NCBI RefSeq assembly: GCF_003851685.1
Contig: NZ_CP027727.1
Coordinates: 2,418,001 to 2,482,000, forward strand
Origin: Pseudomonas sp. R5-89-07
GTDB lineage: Bacteria; Pseudomonadota; Gammaproteobacteria; Pseudomonadales; Pseudomonadaceae
Length of the DNA stretch: 64,000 nucleotides
Direction of reading: 5' to 3'
Shown: piece by piece, positions 42,478 to 64,000 of the stretch
Numbering within the stretch: the first letter of the stretch is position 1
How the letters are laid out: every line of letters begins with the position of its first letter
Translations under genes and position numbers: made by a program
The notes under the pieces: generated by a model
What the model was told of the DNA's origin: nothing
The model's database searches: none
The model's input: the letters and a program-made list of their open reading frames with translations, nothing else

Positions 42478-43650
42478 ATGGCAAACCCTTACGCCGAGTT
42501 GTTCCAGGTGCCTGGCGCTCGCGCTTTTGTGTTGGCTGGCATGCTGGCACGTATGCCCATATCCATGACCGGGATTGGCCTGATCACCATGCTCTCGCAG
42601 GTGCATGGCGGCTATGGGCTGGCGGGCTCGGTGGCGGCGGTATTCGCGCTGGCCACTGCGTTTTGCGCACCGCAGGTGTCGCGCCTGGTGGACCGTTACG
42701 GCCAGGGCAGGGTGCTGCCCATCGCCGCGCTGATCGGTGGCGGCGCGTTGTTGATGGTGCTGCTGTGTACGCGTCTGCAGGCGCCAGGCTGGACGCTGTT
42801 CCTGTTTGCCGCACTGGCCGGTTGCATGCCCAATATGTCGGCGATGGTGCGGGCGCGCTGGACCGAACTGTACCGCGGCCAACCCAAGCTGCAAACCGCG
42901 TTTGCCCTGGAGTCGGTGCTCGATGAGGTGTGCTTCATCGTCGGCCCGCCCGTTTCGGTCGGCCTCAGCGTGGTGCTGTTTCCCGAAGCCGGCCCCCTGG
43001 TGGCGGCGGTGTTGCTGGCGGTCGGCGTGACCACGTTCGTGCTGCAACGCTCCACTGAACCGCCGGTGCATGCCCGTCACGACCACCACGAACGCTGGCT
43101 GATCGCCTCGCCTGCGGTGCAAATCCTGATGATCCTGCTGCTGGCCATGGGCGTGATCGTCGGTGTGGTGGACGTGGTCAGCGTAGCGTTCGCCCAGCAC
43201 GAGGGCCATCCAACGGCGGCGAGTATCGTGCTGTCGGTCTACGCCATTGGTTCCTGCCTGGCAGGCCTGGCCTTCGGAATGCTCAAGCTCAAGGCGCCAT
43301 TGCCGCGCCAGTTTCTGTTCTGCGGCGTGGCCACGGCGGTGACGACCTTGCCGTTGCTGCTGGTGACCAATATTCCGGGGCTGGCCGTGGCGATCTTCAT
43401 CTCCGGCCTGTTCTTTGCCCCGACCCTGATCGTGTCCATGGCGCTGGTGGAGCGGGTCGTCCCACCGAGCCGCCTCACCGAAGGCATGACCTGGCTGATC
43501 ACCGGCCTGAGCATTGGCGTGGCCATCGGCGCCGCCAGCTCCGGCTGGATGATTGACCACTTTGGCGCCACCAGCGGGTTCTGGGTGGCACTGGTGGCGG
43601 GGGCGGTCGTGTTGGGTTCCGCTGTGCTGGGGTACCGGCGGTTGGGCTAG
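42478..43650 (+). CDS. MFS transporter
   Basis: 390 residues with about twelve hydrophobic helices. MFS features: RFVDRYGQGR-like loop (here SRLVDRYGQGRVLP), LIGGGALLMVLL, and an acidic-residue-bearing helix LESVLDEVCFIVGPPVS. A short His-rich loop (HARHDHHERW) separates the two halves. Start at 42478, 39 bases after the MATE gene. Export of a small molecule is likely; nothing identifies it. Confidence 0.85.
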   Translation: MANPYAELFQVPGARAFVLAGMLARMPISMTGIGLITMLSQVHGGYGLAGSVAAVFALATAFCAPQVSRLVDRYGQGRVLPIAALIGGGALLMVLLCTRLQAPGWTLFLFAALAGCMPNMSAMVRARWTELYRGQPKLQTAFALESVLDEVCFIVGPPVSVGLSVVLFPEAGPLVAAVLLAVGVTTFVLQRSTEPPVHARHDHHERWLIASPAVQILMILLLAMGVIVGVVDVVSVAFAQHEGHPTAASIVLSVYAIGSCLAGLAFGMLKLKAPLPRQFLFCGVATAVTTLPLLLVTNIPGLAVAIFISGLFFAPTLIVSMALVERVVPPSRLTEGMTWLITGLSIGVAIGAASSGWMIDHFGATSGFWVALVAGAVVLGSAVLGYRRLG

Positions 43651-44016
43651 TCAGCCAATCGCCGCGCAGGGCTCTGGGAAATGATGCTGTAGAAACTCAT
43701 CCAGCGCCTGGCGTGTCAGGTCGTTCAACGTCACTTTCTTGCGGGTCGCCGCCAACGCTGCCGCCAAATGCAGGTCATGGCCGACGCGTACGTTGAAAGA
43801 ACCCTTGCAGGGCTTTTCAGGCATCTGCCCGAGCGATTGGCAGGTGGCGAGGTAGTCGTCCACCGCCTCTTGGAAGGCCGCGTCCAACTCTGCGACGGTT
43901 TTGCCTTCGTAGCTCACGAGGGCCTTGATGAACAGGATTTTGCCGAACAGGCAGTTGTCCTCGAGGCTGGCTTCGATAGAGCCGATGTAGCCTTTGTGTT
44001 TCAGTTGGTTGTTCAC
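43651..44016 (-). CDS. hicB: HicB-family antitoxin
   Basis: 121 residues. The N-terminal part (KGYIGSIEASLEDNCLFGKILFIKALVSYEGKTVAELDAAFQEAVDDYL) is the partially degraded RNase H fold typical of HicB; the C-terminus (LAAALAATRKKVTLNDLTRQALDEFLQ) is a ribbon-helix-helix DNA-binding domain. It neutralises HicA and represses its own operon. Overlaps hicA by four bases and ends directly against the convergent MFS gene. Confidence 0.9.
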   Translation of the reverse strand: MNNQLKHKGYIGSIEASLEDNCLFGKILFIKALVSYEGKTVAELDAAFQEAVDDYLATCQSLGQMPEKPCKGSFNVRVGHDLHLAAALAATRKKVTLNDLTRQALDEFLQHHFPEPCAAIG

Positions 44017-44264
44017 TGAATCAGTTCTCCTGATTTCAATTGTTCGATGATTTGGCGCCGAATGTAGTGTTTCAACTCGTTGCCGGGGTGAGGCTTGTGC
44101 AGGGTGATCATTGCACTTGGATCGCCGATATCGAATTTGACCCGGCTTCCAGCCCCTTCAATCTGTGTGTAACCCAGTCGACGCAACAGCGTTACGAGTT
44201 CGGACCAGGTGAATGCCATGTGCTCATTGAGCAGTTTGGCGAGCAGCTTTTCATTTTTGGACAC
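44013..44264 (-). CDS. hicA: HicA-family mRNA interferase toxin
   Basis: 83 residues. The double-stranded-RNA-binding-like fold is seen in FTWSELVTLLRRLGYTQIEGAGSRVKF and ITLHKPHPGNELKHYIRRQIIEQL. In this HicA subfamily the residue after GxGS is Arg, and the histidines in LHKPHPG are the likely catalytic ones. Cleaves mRNA when free of HicB. First gene of hicA-hicB; an inverted repeat AACTA/TAGTT at 44281-44294 lies just upstream and may be the HicB operator. Confidence 0.9.
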   Translation of the reverse strand: MSKNEKLLAKLLNEHMAFTWSELVTLLRRLGYTQIEGAGSRVKFDIGDPSAMITLHKPHPGNELKHYIRRQIIEQLKSGELIQ

Positions 44265-44280
44265 GGCGTTCCCTGCGTGT

Positions 44281-44294
44281 AACTAAATGTAGTT
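44281..44294. promoter_or_regulatory. candidate HicB operator
   Basis: AACTA (44281-44285) and TAGTT (44290-44294) form an inverted repeat with a 4-base spacer, extendable by one further base pair with a mismatch. It begins 17 bases upstream of the hicA start codon, a usual place for toxin-antitoxin autoregulation. Confidence 0.45.
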
Positions 44295-44394
44295 GCAAAA
44301 AGTGGTATGCGTCAATGCTAGCTCGGCTTGCGCTGGCTTTCTCGATATTGATGTAACCCCTGATGACACCTCGCTTGCAGCCCCCCATTCCTCG

Positions 44395-44419
44395 CTAATT
44401 TTTCCCTTCACGGTTCGTT
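44395..44419 (+). promoter_or_regulatory. candidate PvdS-dependent iron-starvation box for pvdI
   Basis: CTAATT (44395-44400), a 15-base spacer, then CGTT (44416-44419), 55 bases before the pvdI ATG. This resembles the iron-starvation box used by the PvdS sigma factor (TAAAT-N16-CGT), with one mismatch in the first element. No other promoter-like sequence stands out in this gap. Confidence 0.5.
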
Positions 44420-44473
44420 TTATAGGGACGACGTGCCTTTGTGCTTCCTGCCTATTGCTCCGGACTCCAACAC

Positions 44474-58507
<14,034 letters not shown>

Positions 58508-58510
58508 ACC

Positions 58511-61500
58511 ATGCTTTCCAACCCTAATATCGACCTGGTGTCGCGCTTTCTTCGCCTGCCTCTGGAACAACGTCAGCAGTTCTATCAGCGTCTGCAGGGC
58601 CGGGGCATGAGTTTCGCGCAACTGCCGATTGCCTCGATCCGTGAAGACGGCCAACGCCTGCCGCTGTCCTACGCCCAGGAGCGCCAGTGGTTTCTGTGGC
58701 AACTGGACCCAGGCAGTGCCACTTACCACATCCCCGGCGCCTTGCGCTTGCACGGGCGCCTGGACCTGGCCGCCCTGCAGCGCAGCTTCGACAGCCTGTT
58801 GGCCCGCCACGAAAGCCTGCGCACGCAGTTGGTCGAGGAGGGTGAGCAGGTGTGTCAGGTCGTGCTGCCCCAGGCGAGCGTGCAGATTCAGCAAGGGCAG
58901 ATCGACGAGACGCAGTTGCTGGCGCGAGTGGAAGCCGAAGTGGCGCGGCCTTTCGATCTGCACCAGGCGCCGCTGCTGCGTGTGACCCTGTTGCAACTGG
59001 CTGAGGATGACCATGTGCTGGTGATGGTGCAGCACCATATCGTGTCAGATGGTTGGTCGATGCAGGTGATGGTCGAGGAGCTGGTGCAGTTGTACGCGGC
59101 GTACAGTCAGGGACAGGACCTGCAACTGCCGCAGCTGCCAATCCAGTACGCCGACTACGCCCTGTGGCAGCGCGGCTGGATGGAGGCAGGGGAACGGGCG
59201 CGGCAACTGGCCTATTGGCAGGCGCTACTGGGCGGCGAGCAACCGGTGCTGGAATTGCCGCTGGACCGTCCGCGTCCCGCGCAGCAAAGCCATCGCGGCG
59301 CAAGCTTGCAGGTGCAGCTGCCACCCGAACTGGTCGCCGGCCTCAAGCGCCTGGCGCAGCAGGAGGGTGTCACCCCGTTCATGTTGTTGCTCGCGTCGTT
59401 CCAGACCTTGTTGTATCGCTACAGCGGGCAGTCGGACATCCGCATCGGCGTGCCGATTGCCAACCGTAACCGCGTCGAGACCGAGCGGCTGATCGGCTTT
59501 TTCGTCAACACTCAGGTGCTCAAGGCTGACCTGGACGGGCAGATGAGTTTTGTCGAGCTGCTGCAACAGACCCGGCAGCGCTCGCTCGAAGCCCAGGCCC
59601 ACCAGGACCTGCCGTTCGAGCAATTGGTGGTGGCGCTGCAACCCGAGCGCAGCCTGAGCCACAACCCACTGTTCCAGGTGATGTTCAACCATCAGACCGA
59701 CGCCCAGGGCGGGCGCGGCGGTCAGCAATTGCCGGGCCTGCGCGTGGTGGAGCTGGAATGGGACAGCCAGACCACGCACTTCGACCTGAGCCTGGATACC
59801 CACGAATCGGCCGAGGGGCTGTGGGCGGCGTTTAACTACGCCACCGATCTGTTCGACGCGCCAACCATCGAGCGCTTGGCGCAACACTGGCAGCAACTGC
59901 TGCAGGCGGTCGTCAGCGCACCGCGCAGCCGTCTGGATGAGCTGCCGATGCTCGGTGGCGCCGAGCAGCAGTGCATGCTCCAGCACTGGAACGCCCCGGC
60001 GTGCACCCGTGAACTGCAAGGTGTGCACCGACTGTTCGAGGCCCAGGCCGCCAGGCAGCCCGAGCGCCAGGCCCTGGCGCTGGGTGAACAAAGCCTCAGC
60101 TACGGCGAGCTGAACCGCCAGGCCAACCGCCTGGCGCACTACCTGATGGCCCAGGGCGTCGGCCCGCAGGCATTGGTCGGTATCGCCGTGGAGCGCTCCT
60201 TTGCCATGGTGGTCAGTTTGCTGGCGGTGCTCAAGACCGGCGCCGCCTATGTGCCGCTGGACCCCGAGTATCCTCGCGAGCGTCTGGTGCACATGCTCGA
60301 GGACAGCGGCGTGCGCCTGGTGTTGACCCAGTCGCACCTGCGCGATCGCCTGCCATTGCCTGCGCAGGTGCAGGCGGTGGAGATCGACCTCGCTCAGGCG
60401 CAGTTGGCCCTGTGTGCCGAACACACGCCAGATGGCGCGTTCGAGCCGCAAAGCCTGGCCTATGTGATCTACACCTCCGGCTCCACCGGCAAGCCCAAGG
60501 GCGTTGCCATCAGCCACGCTGCGTTGAGTGAGTTCGCCGGAATCGCCGCCGAGTATTCGCAACTGGTCGCGCAGGATCGCGTGTTGCAGTTTGCGACCCT
60601 GAACTTCGACGGCTTCGTCGAGCAGTTGTACCCGGCCCTGACCCTCGGCGCCACGGTGGTGCTGCGCGGCCCGCAGCTGTGGGACGGCGCCGAGTTGTAC
60701 CGGCAGATCATCGAGCAGGGCATCACCCTGGCCGATTTGCCGACCGCCTACTGGAAGCTGTTTTTGCAGGACTGCCTGGCGGCGGGTTCGCGGCCTTACG
60801 GCGCCTTGCGCCAGGTCCATATCGGCGGCGAAGCCATGCCCCTGGACGGCCCGCTGCTGTGGCAACGCGCGGGCCTGGGCCATGTGCGCCTGCTTAACAC
60901 CTACGGGCCGACCGAGGCCACCGTGGTCTCCAGTGTGCTGGACTGCACCGACCCCAATGTGATCAGCGGCGTGACTGCCAGCCCGATTGGCCGCGCGGTA
61001 CCTGGGCGTGGCTTGTTCGTGCTTGACCGCGATCTGAACCTGTTGCCCGTCGGGGCCGTCGGCGAGCTCTACATTGCCAGCGCCAGTGGTCTGGCCAGCG
61101 CGTATCTGCAGCGCCCGGGCCTGACCGCCGAGCGCTTTGTCGCCAACCCATTCGGCGTGTGCGGCGAGCGGCTTTATCGCACTGGCGACCTGGCGCGTTA
61201 TCGCGCCGATGGGGTGGTGGAGTACGTCGGGCGGGTCGACCATCAGGTGAAGATCCGCGGTTTCCGCATCGAACTGGGCGAGATCGAAACCTTGCTGCTG
61301 GCCCAGGACAGCGTGCGTGAAGCGCTATTGCTGGCCGCTGACCAGCAGCTGCTGGCCTATCTGGTGCCCGCGCATGCGTTGAGCGACGCCGAGCGCGAGC
61401 GCGCCTGCGAGCAATTGCTGGTCACCTTGCGCGAACATCTGCCGGATTACATGGTGCCGGCGCACCTGATCTTCCTCGACCGCATGCCGCTCAACCCCAA

Positions 61501-64000
61501 CGGCAAGCTGGACCGCCAGGCTCTGCCCAAGCCAGGCGCGGGCGCGACACAGCCGGACTGGCTGGCGCCGGTCACGCCGTTGCAGCAGCAGGTCGCCGCG
61601 ATCTGGGCGGATATTCTCGGCGTCGAACACGTCGGTTTGAACCAGCACTTTTTCGAACTGGGCGGGCATTCGCTGCTGGCGATGCAAGTGGTGTCGCGCA
61701 TTCGCCACACGCTGCAGCGTGAGGTGCCGCTCAAGGCGCTGTTCGAGCATCCGCGCCTGGATGCATTCGTCGCCGCATTGCAGTCCCAGGACAGCCAGTC
61801 GCCGGCCGCCCCGGCGTTATTGCCGACAGGGCGCGAGCAACCTTTGCCGCTGTCCTACGCCCAGGAGCGCCAGTGGTTCCTCTGGCAGCTGGAGCCGCAC
61901 AGCGCCGCGTACCACATCCCCAGTGCGCTGCGCCTGAAAGGGCAGTTGGACCCGGTTGCGTTGCAACGCAGTTTCGACGCTTTGCTGGCCCGGCATGAAA
62001 GTCTGCGCACCTATTTGCGTCAAGACCACGCACGCACGGTGCAAGTGATCGAGCCGCAGGCGTCGTTGCAGATCGCTCACGCCGAGGTCGACGAAGCTGA
62101 ACTCCAGGCACAGGTCGAGGCGCTGATCGCGCAGCCGTTCGACCTGGAGCGTGGTCCGTTACTGCGCGTGTCGCTGCTGCGCCTGGCCGCTGATGAACAT
62201 GTGCTGGTGTTGGTGCAGCATCACATCGTCTCCGATGGCTGGTCGATGCAGTTGATGGTCGAGGAACTGGTGCAGCTGTACGCCGCGTTCAGCCAGGGCC
62301 ACACGCCGAACCTGCCGGCGCTGCCGATCCAGTACGCCGACTACGCGGTGTGGCAGCGCAACTGGATGGAAGCGGGTGAGAAGGAACGCCAGTTGGCGTA
62401 CTGGCGCGAGCGGCTGGGCGGCGAGCAAAGCGTACTGGAGCTGCCGTTCGACCACCCGCGCCCGGCCGTGCAAAGCCATCGTGGCGCACGCCTGGCCTTC
62501 GAGCTGGCCCCCGAGCTGACTCAAGACCTCAAGGCCCTGGCTCGGCAACAGGGCGTGACCCTGTTCATGTTGCTGCTCGCGTCGTTCCAGACCTTGCTGC
62601 ATCGCTACAGCGGCCAGGAGGAAGTGCGCGTCGGCGTGCCCATCGCCAACCGCAACCGCAGTGAAACCGAGCGTCTCATCGGTTTCTTCGTCAACACCCA
62701 GGTGCTCAAGGCCGATCTGCATGGGCAGATGAGCGTCGAGCAGTTGCTGCAACACACCCGCCAACGCGCGTTGGAAGCCCAGGCCCACCAGGACCTGCCG
62801 TTCGAACAATTGGTGGAAGCCCTGCAACCGGAGCGCAGCCTGAGCCACAACCCGTTGTTCCAAGTGATGTTCAACCACCAGACCGACGTCGGCCAGGCCC
62901 AGGTCCAGCAGCAACTGCCGCACCTGCTGGTCGAAGGGCTGGAGTGGCAAAGCAAGACCGCGCATTTCGACCTGGACCTGGATATCCAGGAATCCACCGA
63001 AGGCATCTGGGCCACCCTCGGTTATGCCCAGGACCTGTTCGAAGCCAGCACCGTGCAACGCATGGCGCGCCACTGGCAGAACCTGCTGCAGGGCATGGTC
63101 GTCGACCCTCGGCAGCAGCTCGGCCAGTTGAGCCTGCTGGACGCCGCCGAGCAGCAACAGATCCTGGCGCTGTGGGACTGCAGCGCATCCGGCTTCTCGG
63201 CCCAGCGCCTGGTGCATGAGTTGGTGGCCGACCGTGCGCGGGAAACCCCGGAGGCGGTGGCGGTGAAGTTCGCCGACCAACAGCTCACTTATGGCGAACT
63301 GGAACGTCAGGCCAACCGCCTGGCCCACGCGCTGATCGCCCGTGGCGTCGGCCCGGAAGTGCGCGTGGCCATCGCCATGCCGCGCAGCGCCGAGATCATG
63401 GTGGCCTTCCTCGCGGTACTCAAAGCCGGTGGCGTGTACGTGCCGCTGGATATTGAGTACCCGCGTGATCGCCTGCTGTACATGATGCAGGACAGTCGCT
63501 CACGGTTACTGCTGACTCACTCGTCCGTCCAACAACGCTTGCCGATCCCGGACGGCCTGCAAGCCCTGGCGGTAGACCAGCTACAAGCTTGGTCCGACGA
63601 GCACGACGCGGCGCCGAATGTTGCATTGGACGGCGACAACCTCGCCTACGTGATCTACACCTCCGGTTCCACCGGCATGCCCAAGGGCGTGGCTGTATCC
63701 CACGGGCCGTTGGTGGCGCACATCATCGCCACCGGCGAGCGCTATGAAACCCGCCCGGCCGATTGCGAACTGCACTTCATGTCGTTCGCCTTCGACGGTG
63801 CCCACGAAGGCTGGATGCACCCGCTGATCAACGGCGCCAGCGTGCTGATCCGTGACGACAGCCTGTGGCTGCCGGAATACACCTATGAACAGATGCACCG
63901 TCACCAGGTGACCATGGCGGTGTTCCCGCCGGTGTACCTGCAGCAACTGGCCGAACACGCCGAACGCGACGGCAACCCACCCGCGGTGCGCGTGTACTGC
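58511..64000 (+). CDS. pvdJ: pyoverdine peptide synthetase PvdJ-like, 3' end beyond window (Lys, fOHOrn modules)
   Basis: Open to the right edge; 1830 residues are visible from the ATG at 58511. Module 5: C (HHIVSDG about residue 175), A (core YTSGSTGKPKG about 654) and T (GGHS about 1050). Module 6: C (HHIVSDG about 1237) and an A domain (core about 1716), cut off soon after the specificity residues. Codes: module 5 DGEDHGTVV (Lys, identical to PvdI module 2); module 6 begins DGEVCG up to the edge (same as the fOHOrn domain of PvdI). No epimerase follows module 5, so this Lys is expected to be L. The order fits the pyoverdine of P. fluorescens ATCC 13525/SBW25, whose last residue Ser would be added by a later protein. 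Confidence 0.85.
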   Translation, partial: MLSNPNIDLVSRFLRLPLEQRQQFYQRLQGRGMSFAQLPIASIREDGQRLPLSYAQERQWFLWQLDPGSATYHIPGALRLHGRLDLAALQRSFDSLLARHESLRTQLVEEGEQVCQVVLPQASVQIQQGQIDETQLLARVEAEVARPFDLHQAPLLRVTLLQLAEDDHVLVMVQHHIVSDGWSMQVMVEELVQLYAAYSQGQDLQLPQLPIQYADYALWQRGWMEAGERARQLAYWQALLGGEQPVLELPLDRPRPAQQSHRGASLQVQLPPELVAGLKRLAQQEGVTPFMLLLASFQTLLYRYSGQSDIRIGVPIANRNRVETERLIGFFVNTQVLKADLDGQMSFVELLQQTRQRSLEAQAHQDLPFEQLVVALQPERSLSHNPLFQVMFNHQTDAQGGRGGQQLPGLRVVELEWDSQTTHFDLSLDTHESAEGLWAAFNYATDLFDAPTIERLAQHWQQLLQAVVSAPRSRLDELPMLGGAEQQCMLQHWNAPACTRELQGVHRLFEAQAARQPERQALALGEQSLSYGELNRQANRLAHYLMAQGVGPQALVGIAVERSFAMVVSLLAVLKTGAAYVPLDPEYPRERLVHMLEDSGVRLVLTQSHLRDRLPLPAQVQAVEIDLAQAQLALCAEHTPDGAFEPQSLAYVIYTSGSTGKPKGVAISHAALSEFAGIAAEYSQLVAQDRVLQFATLNFDGFVEQLYPALTLGATVVLRGPQLWDGAELYRQIIEQGITLADLPTAYWKLFLQDCLAAGSRPYGALRQVHIGGEAMPLDGPLLWQRAGLGHVRLLNTYGPTEATVVSSVLDCTDPNVISGVTASPIGRAVPGRGLFVLDRDLNLLPVGAVGELYIASASGLASAYLQRPGLTAERFVANPFGVCGERLYRTGDLARYRADGVVEYVGRVDHQVKIRGFRIELGEIETLLLAQDSVREALLLAADQQLLAYLVPAHALSDAERERACEQLLVTLREHLPDYMVPAHLIFLDRMPLNPNGKLDRQALPKPGAGATQPDWLAPVTPLQQQVAAIWADILGVEHVGLNQHFFELGGHSLLAMQVVSRIRHTLQREVPLKALFEHPRLDAFVAALQSQDSQSPAAPALLPTGREQPLPLSYAQERQWFLWQLEPHSAAYHIPSALRLKGQLDPVALQRSFDALLARHESLRTYLRQDHARTVQVIEPQASLQIAHAEVDEAELQAQVEALIAQPFDLERGPLLRVSLLRLAADEHVLVLVQHHIVSDGWSMQLMVEELVQLYAAFSQGHTPNLPALPIQYADYAVWQRNWMEAGEKERQLAYWRERLGGEQSVLELPFDHPRPAVQSHRGARLAFELAPELTQDLKALARQQGVTLFMLLLASFQTLLHRYSGQEEVRVGVPIANRNRSETERLIGFFVNTQVLKADLHGQMSVEQLLQHTRQRALEAQAHQDLPFEQLVEALQPERSLSHNPLFQVMFNHQTDVGQAQVQQQLPHLLVEGLEWQSKTAHFDLDLDIQESTEGIWATLGYAQDLFEASTVQRMARHWQNLLQGMVVDPRQQLGQLSLLDAAEQQQILALWDCSASGFSAQRLVHELVADRARETPEAVAVKFADQQLTYGELERQANRLAHALIARGVGPEVRVAIAMPRSAEIMVAFLAVLKAGGVYVPLDIEYPRDRLLYMMQDSRSRLLLTHSSVQQRLPIPDGLQALAVDQLQAWSDEHDAAPNVALDGDNLAYVIYTSGSTGMPKGVAVSHGPLVAHIIATGERYETRPADCELHFMSFAFDGAHEGWMHPLINGASVLIRDDSLWLPEYTYEQMHRHQVTMAVFPPVYLQQLAEHAERDGNPPAVRVYC

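Overview
The window looks like part of a chromosome from the Pseudomonas fluorescens group. The evidence is the GC-rich coding style, REP/REPIN palindromes of the GTGGGAGGGGGCTTGCCCCC type, and pyoverdine synthetase genes whose predicted product (Ser-Lys-Gly-fOHOrn-Lys-fOHOrn...) matches the known pyoverdine of P. fluorescens ATCC 13525/SBW25. No phage, IS element, CRISPR array, rRNA or tRNA was seen. Both edges cut a gene: an MFS symporter on the left and a pyoverdine synthetase on the right.

Layout. 1-6 kb: end of an MHS-type symporter, a divergent histidine phosphatase, cobF, a secreted esterase, a small exported protein and a KefB/C-type antiporter. 6.4-17 kb: one very large autotransporter with 24 passenger repeats of about 86 residues, closed by a clear terminator. 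17-22.4 kb: an alpha/beta-hydrolase/YaaW fusion, mntH, a LysR regulator divergent from two YdcZ-type (DUF606) membrane proteins, and a 58-residue metallothionein. 22.4-22.9 kb: gene-free DNA with REPs and a strongly folded multi-hairpin element. 22.9-25 kb: tsx and a purine nucleoside permease-type protein behind a PurR-like palindrome. 25-28.3 kb: AraC regulator, polyol-binding protein and sorbitol dehydrogenase, with no ABC permease or ATPase genes. 28.4-31.9 kb: NAD salvage locus nrtR / pncA-pncB-nadE with a perfect palindromic operator. 31.9-39.4 kb: a seven-gene operon combining a polyamine-type ABC transporter with a three-subunit FAD/Fe-S oxidase, divergent from an IclR regulator. 39.5-40.9 kb: an isolated gene behind a perfect hrp box (GGAACC-N16-CCACCAA), probably a type III secreted protein. 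41-44.3 kb: MATE and MFS transporters and a hicAB toxin-antitoxin pair. 44.4-64 kb: pvdI (four modules) and the first part of pvdJ.

How genes work together. Several blocks are self-contained uptake-plus-catabolism units with a divergent regulator: polyol, NAD precursors, nucleosides and an amine/opine-like compound. The NRPS block builds the peptide arm of the siderophore. By codes read from the adenylation domains, PvdI adds D-Ser, Lys, Gly and formyl-hydroxy-ornithine, and PvdJ continues with Lys and formyl-hydroxy-ornithine.

The least expected items are the hrp-box gene with no type III cluster nearby, the hydrolase-YaaW fusion, the folded intergenic element at 22.58-22.66 kb, and near-identical adenylation domain segments in pvdI and pvdJ. 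All functional calls rest on reading motifs by eye; no database search was possible.
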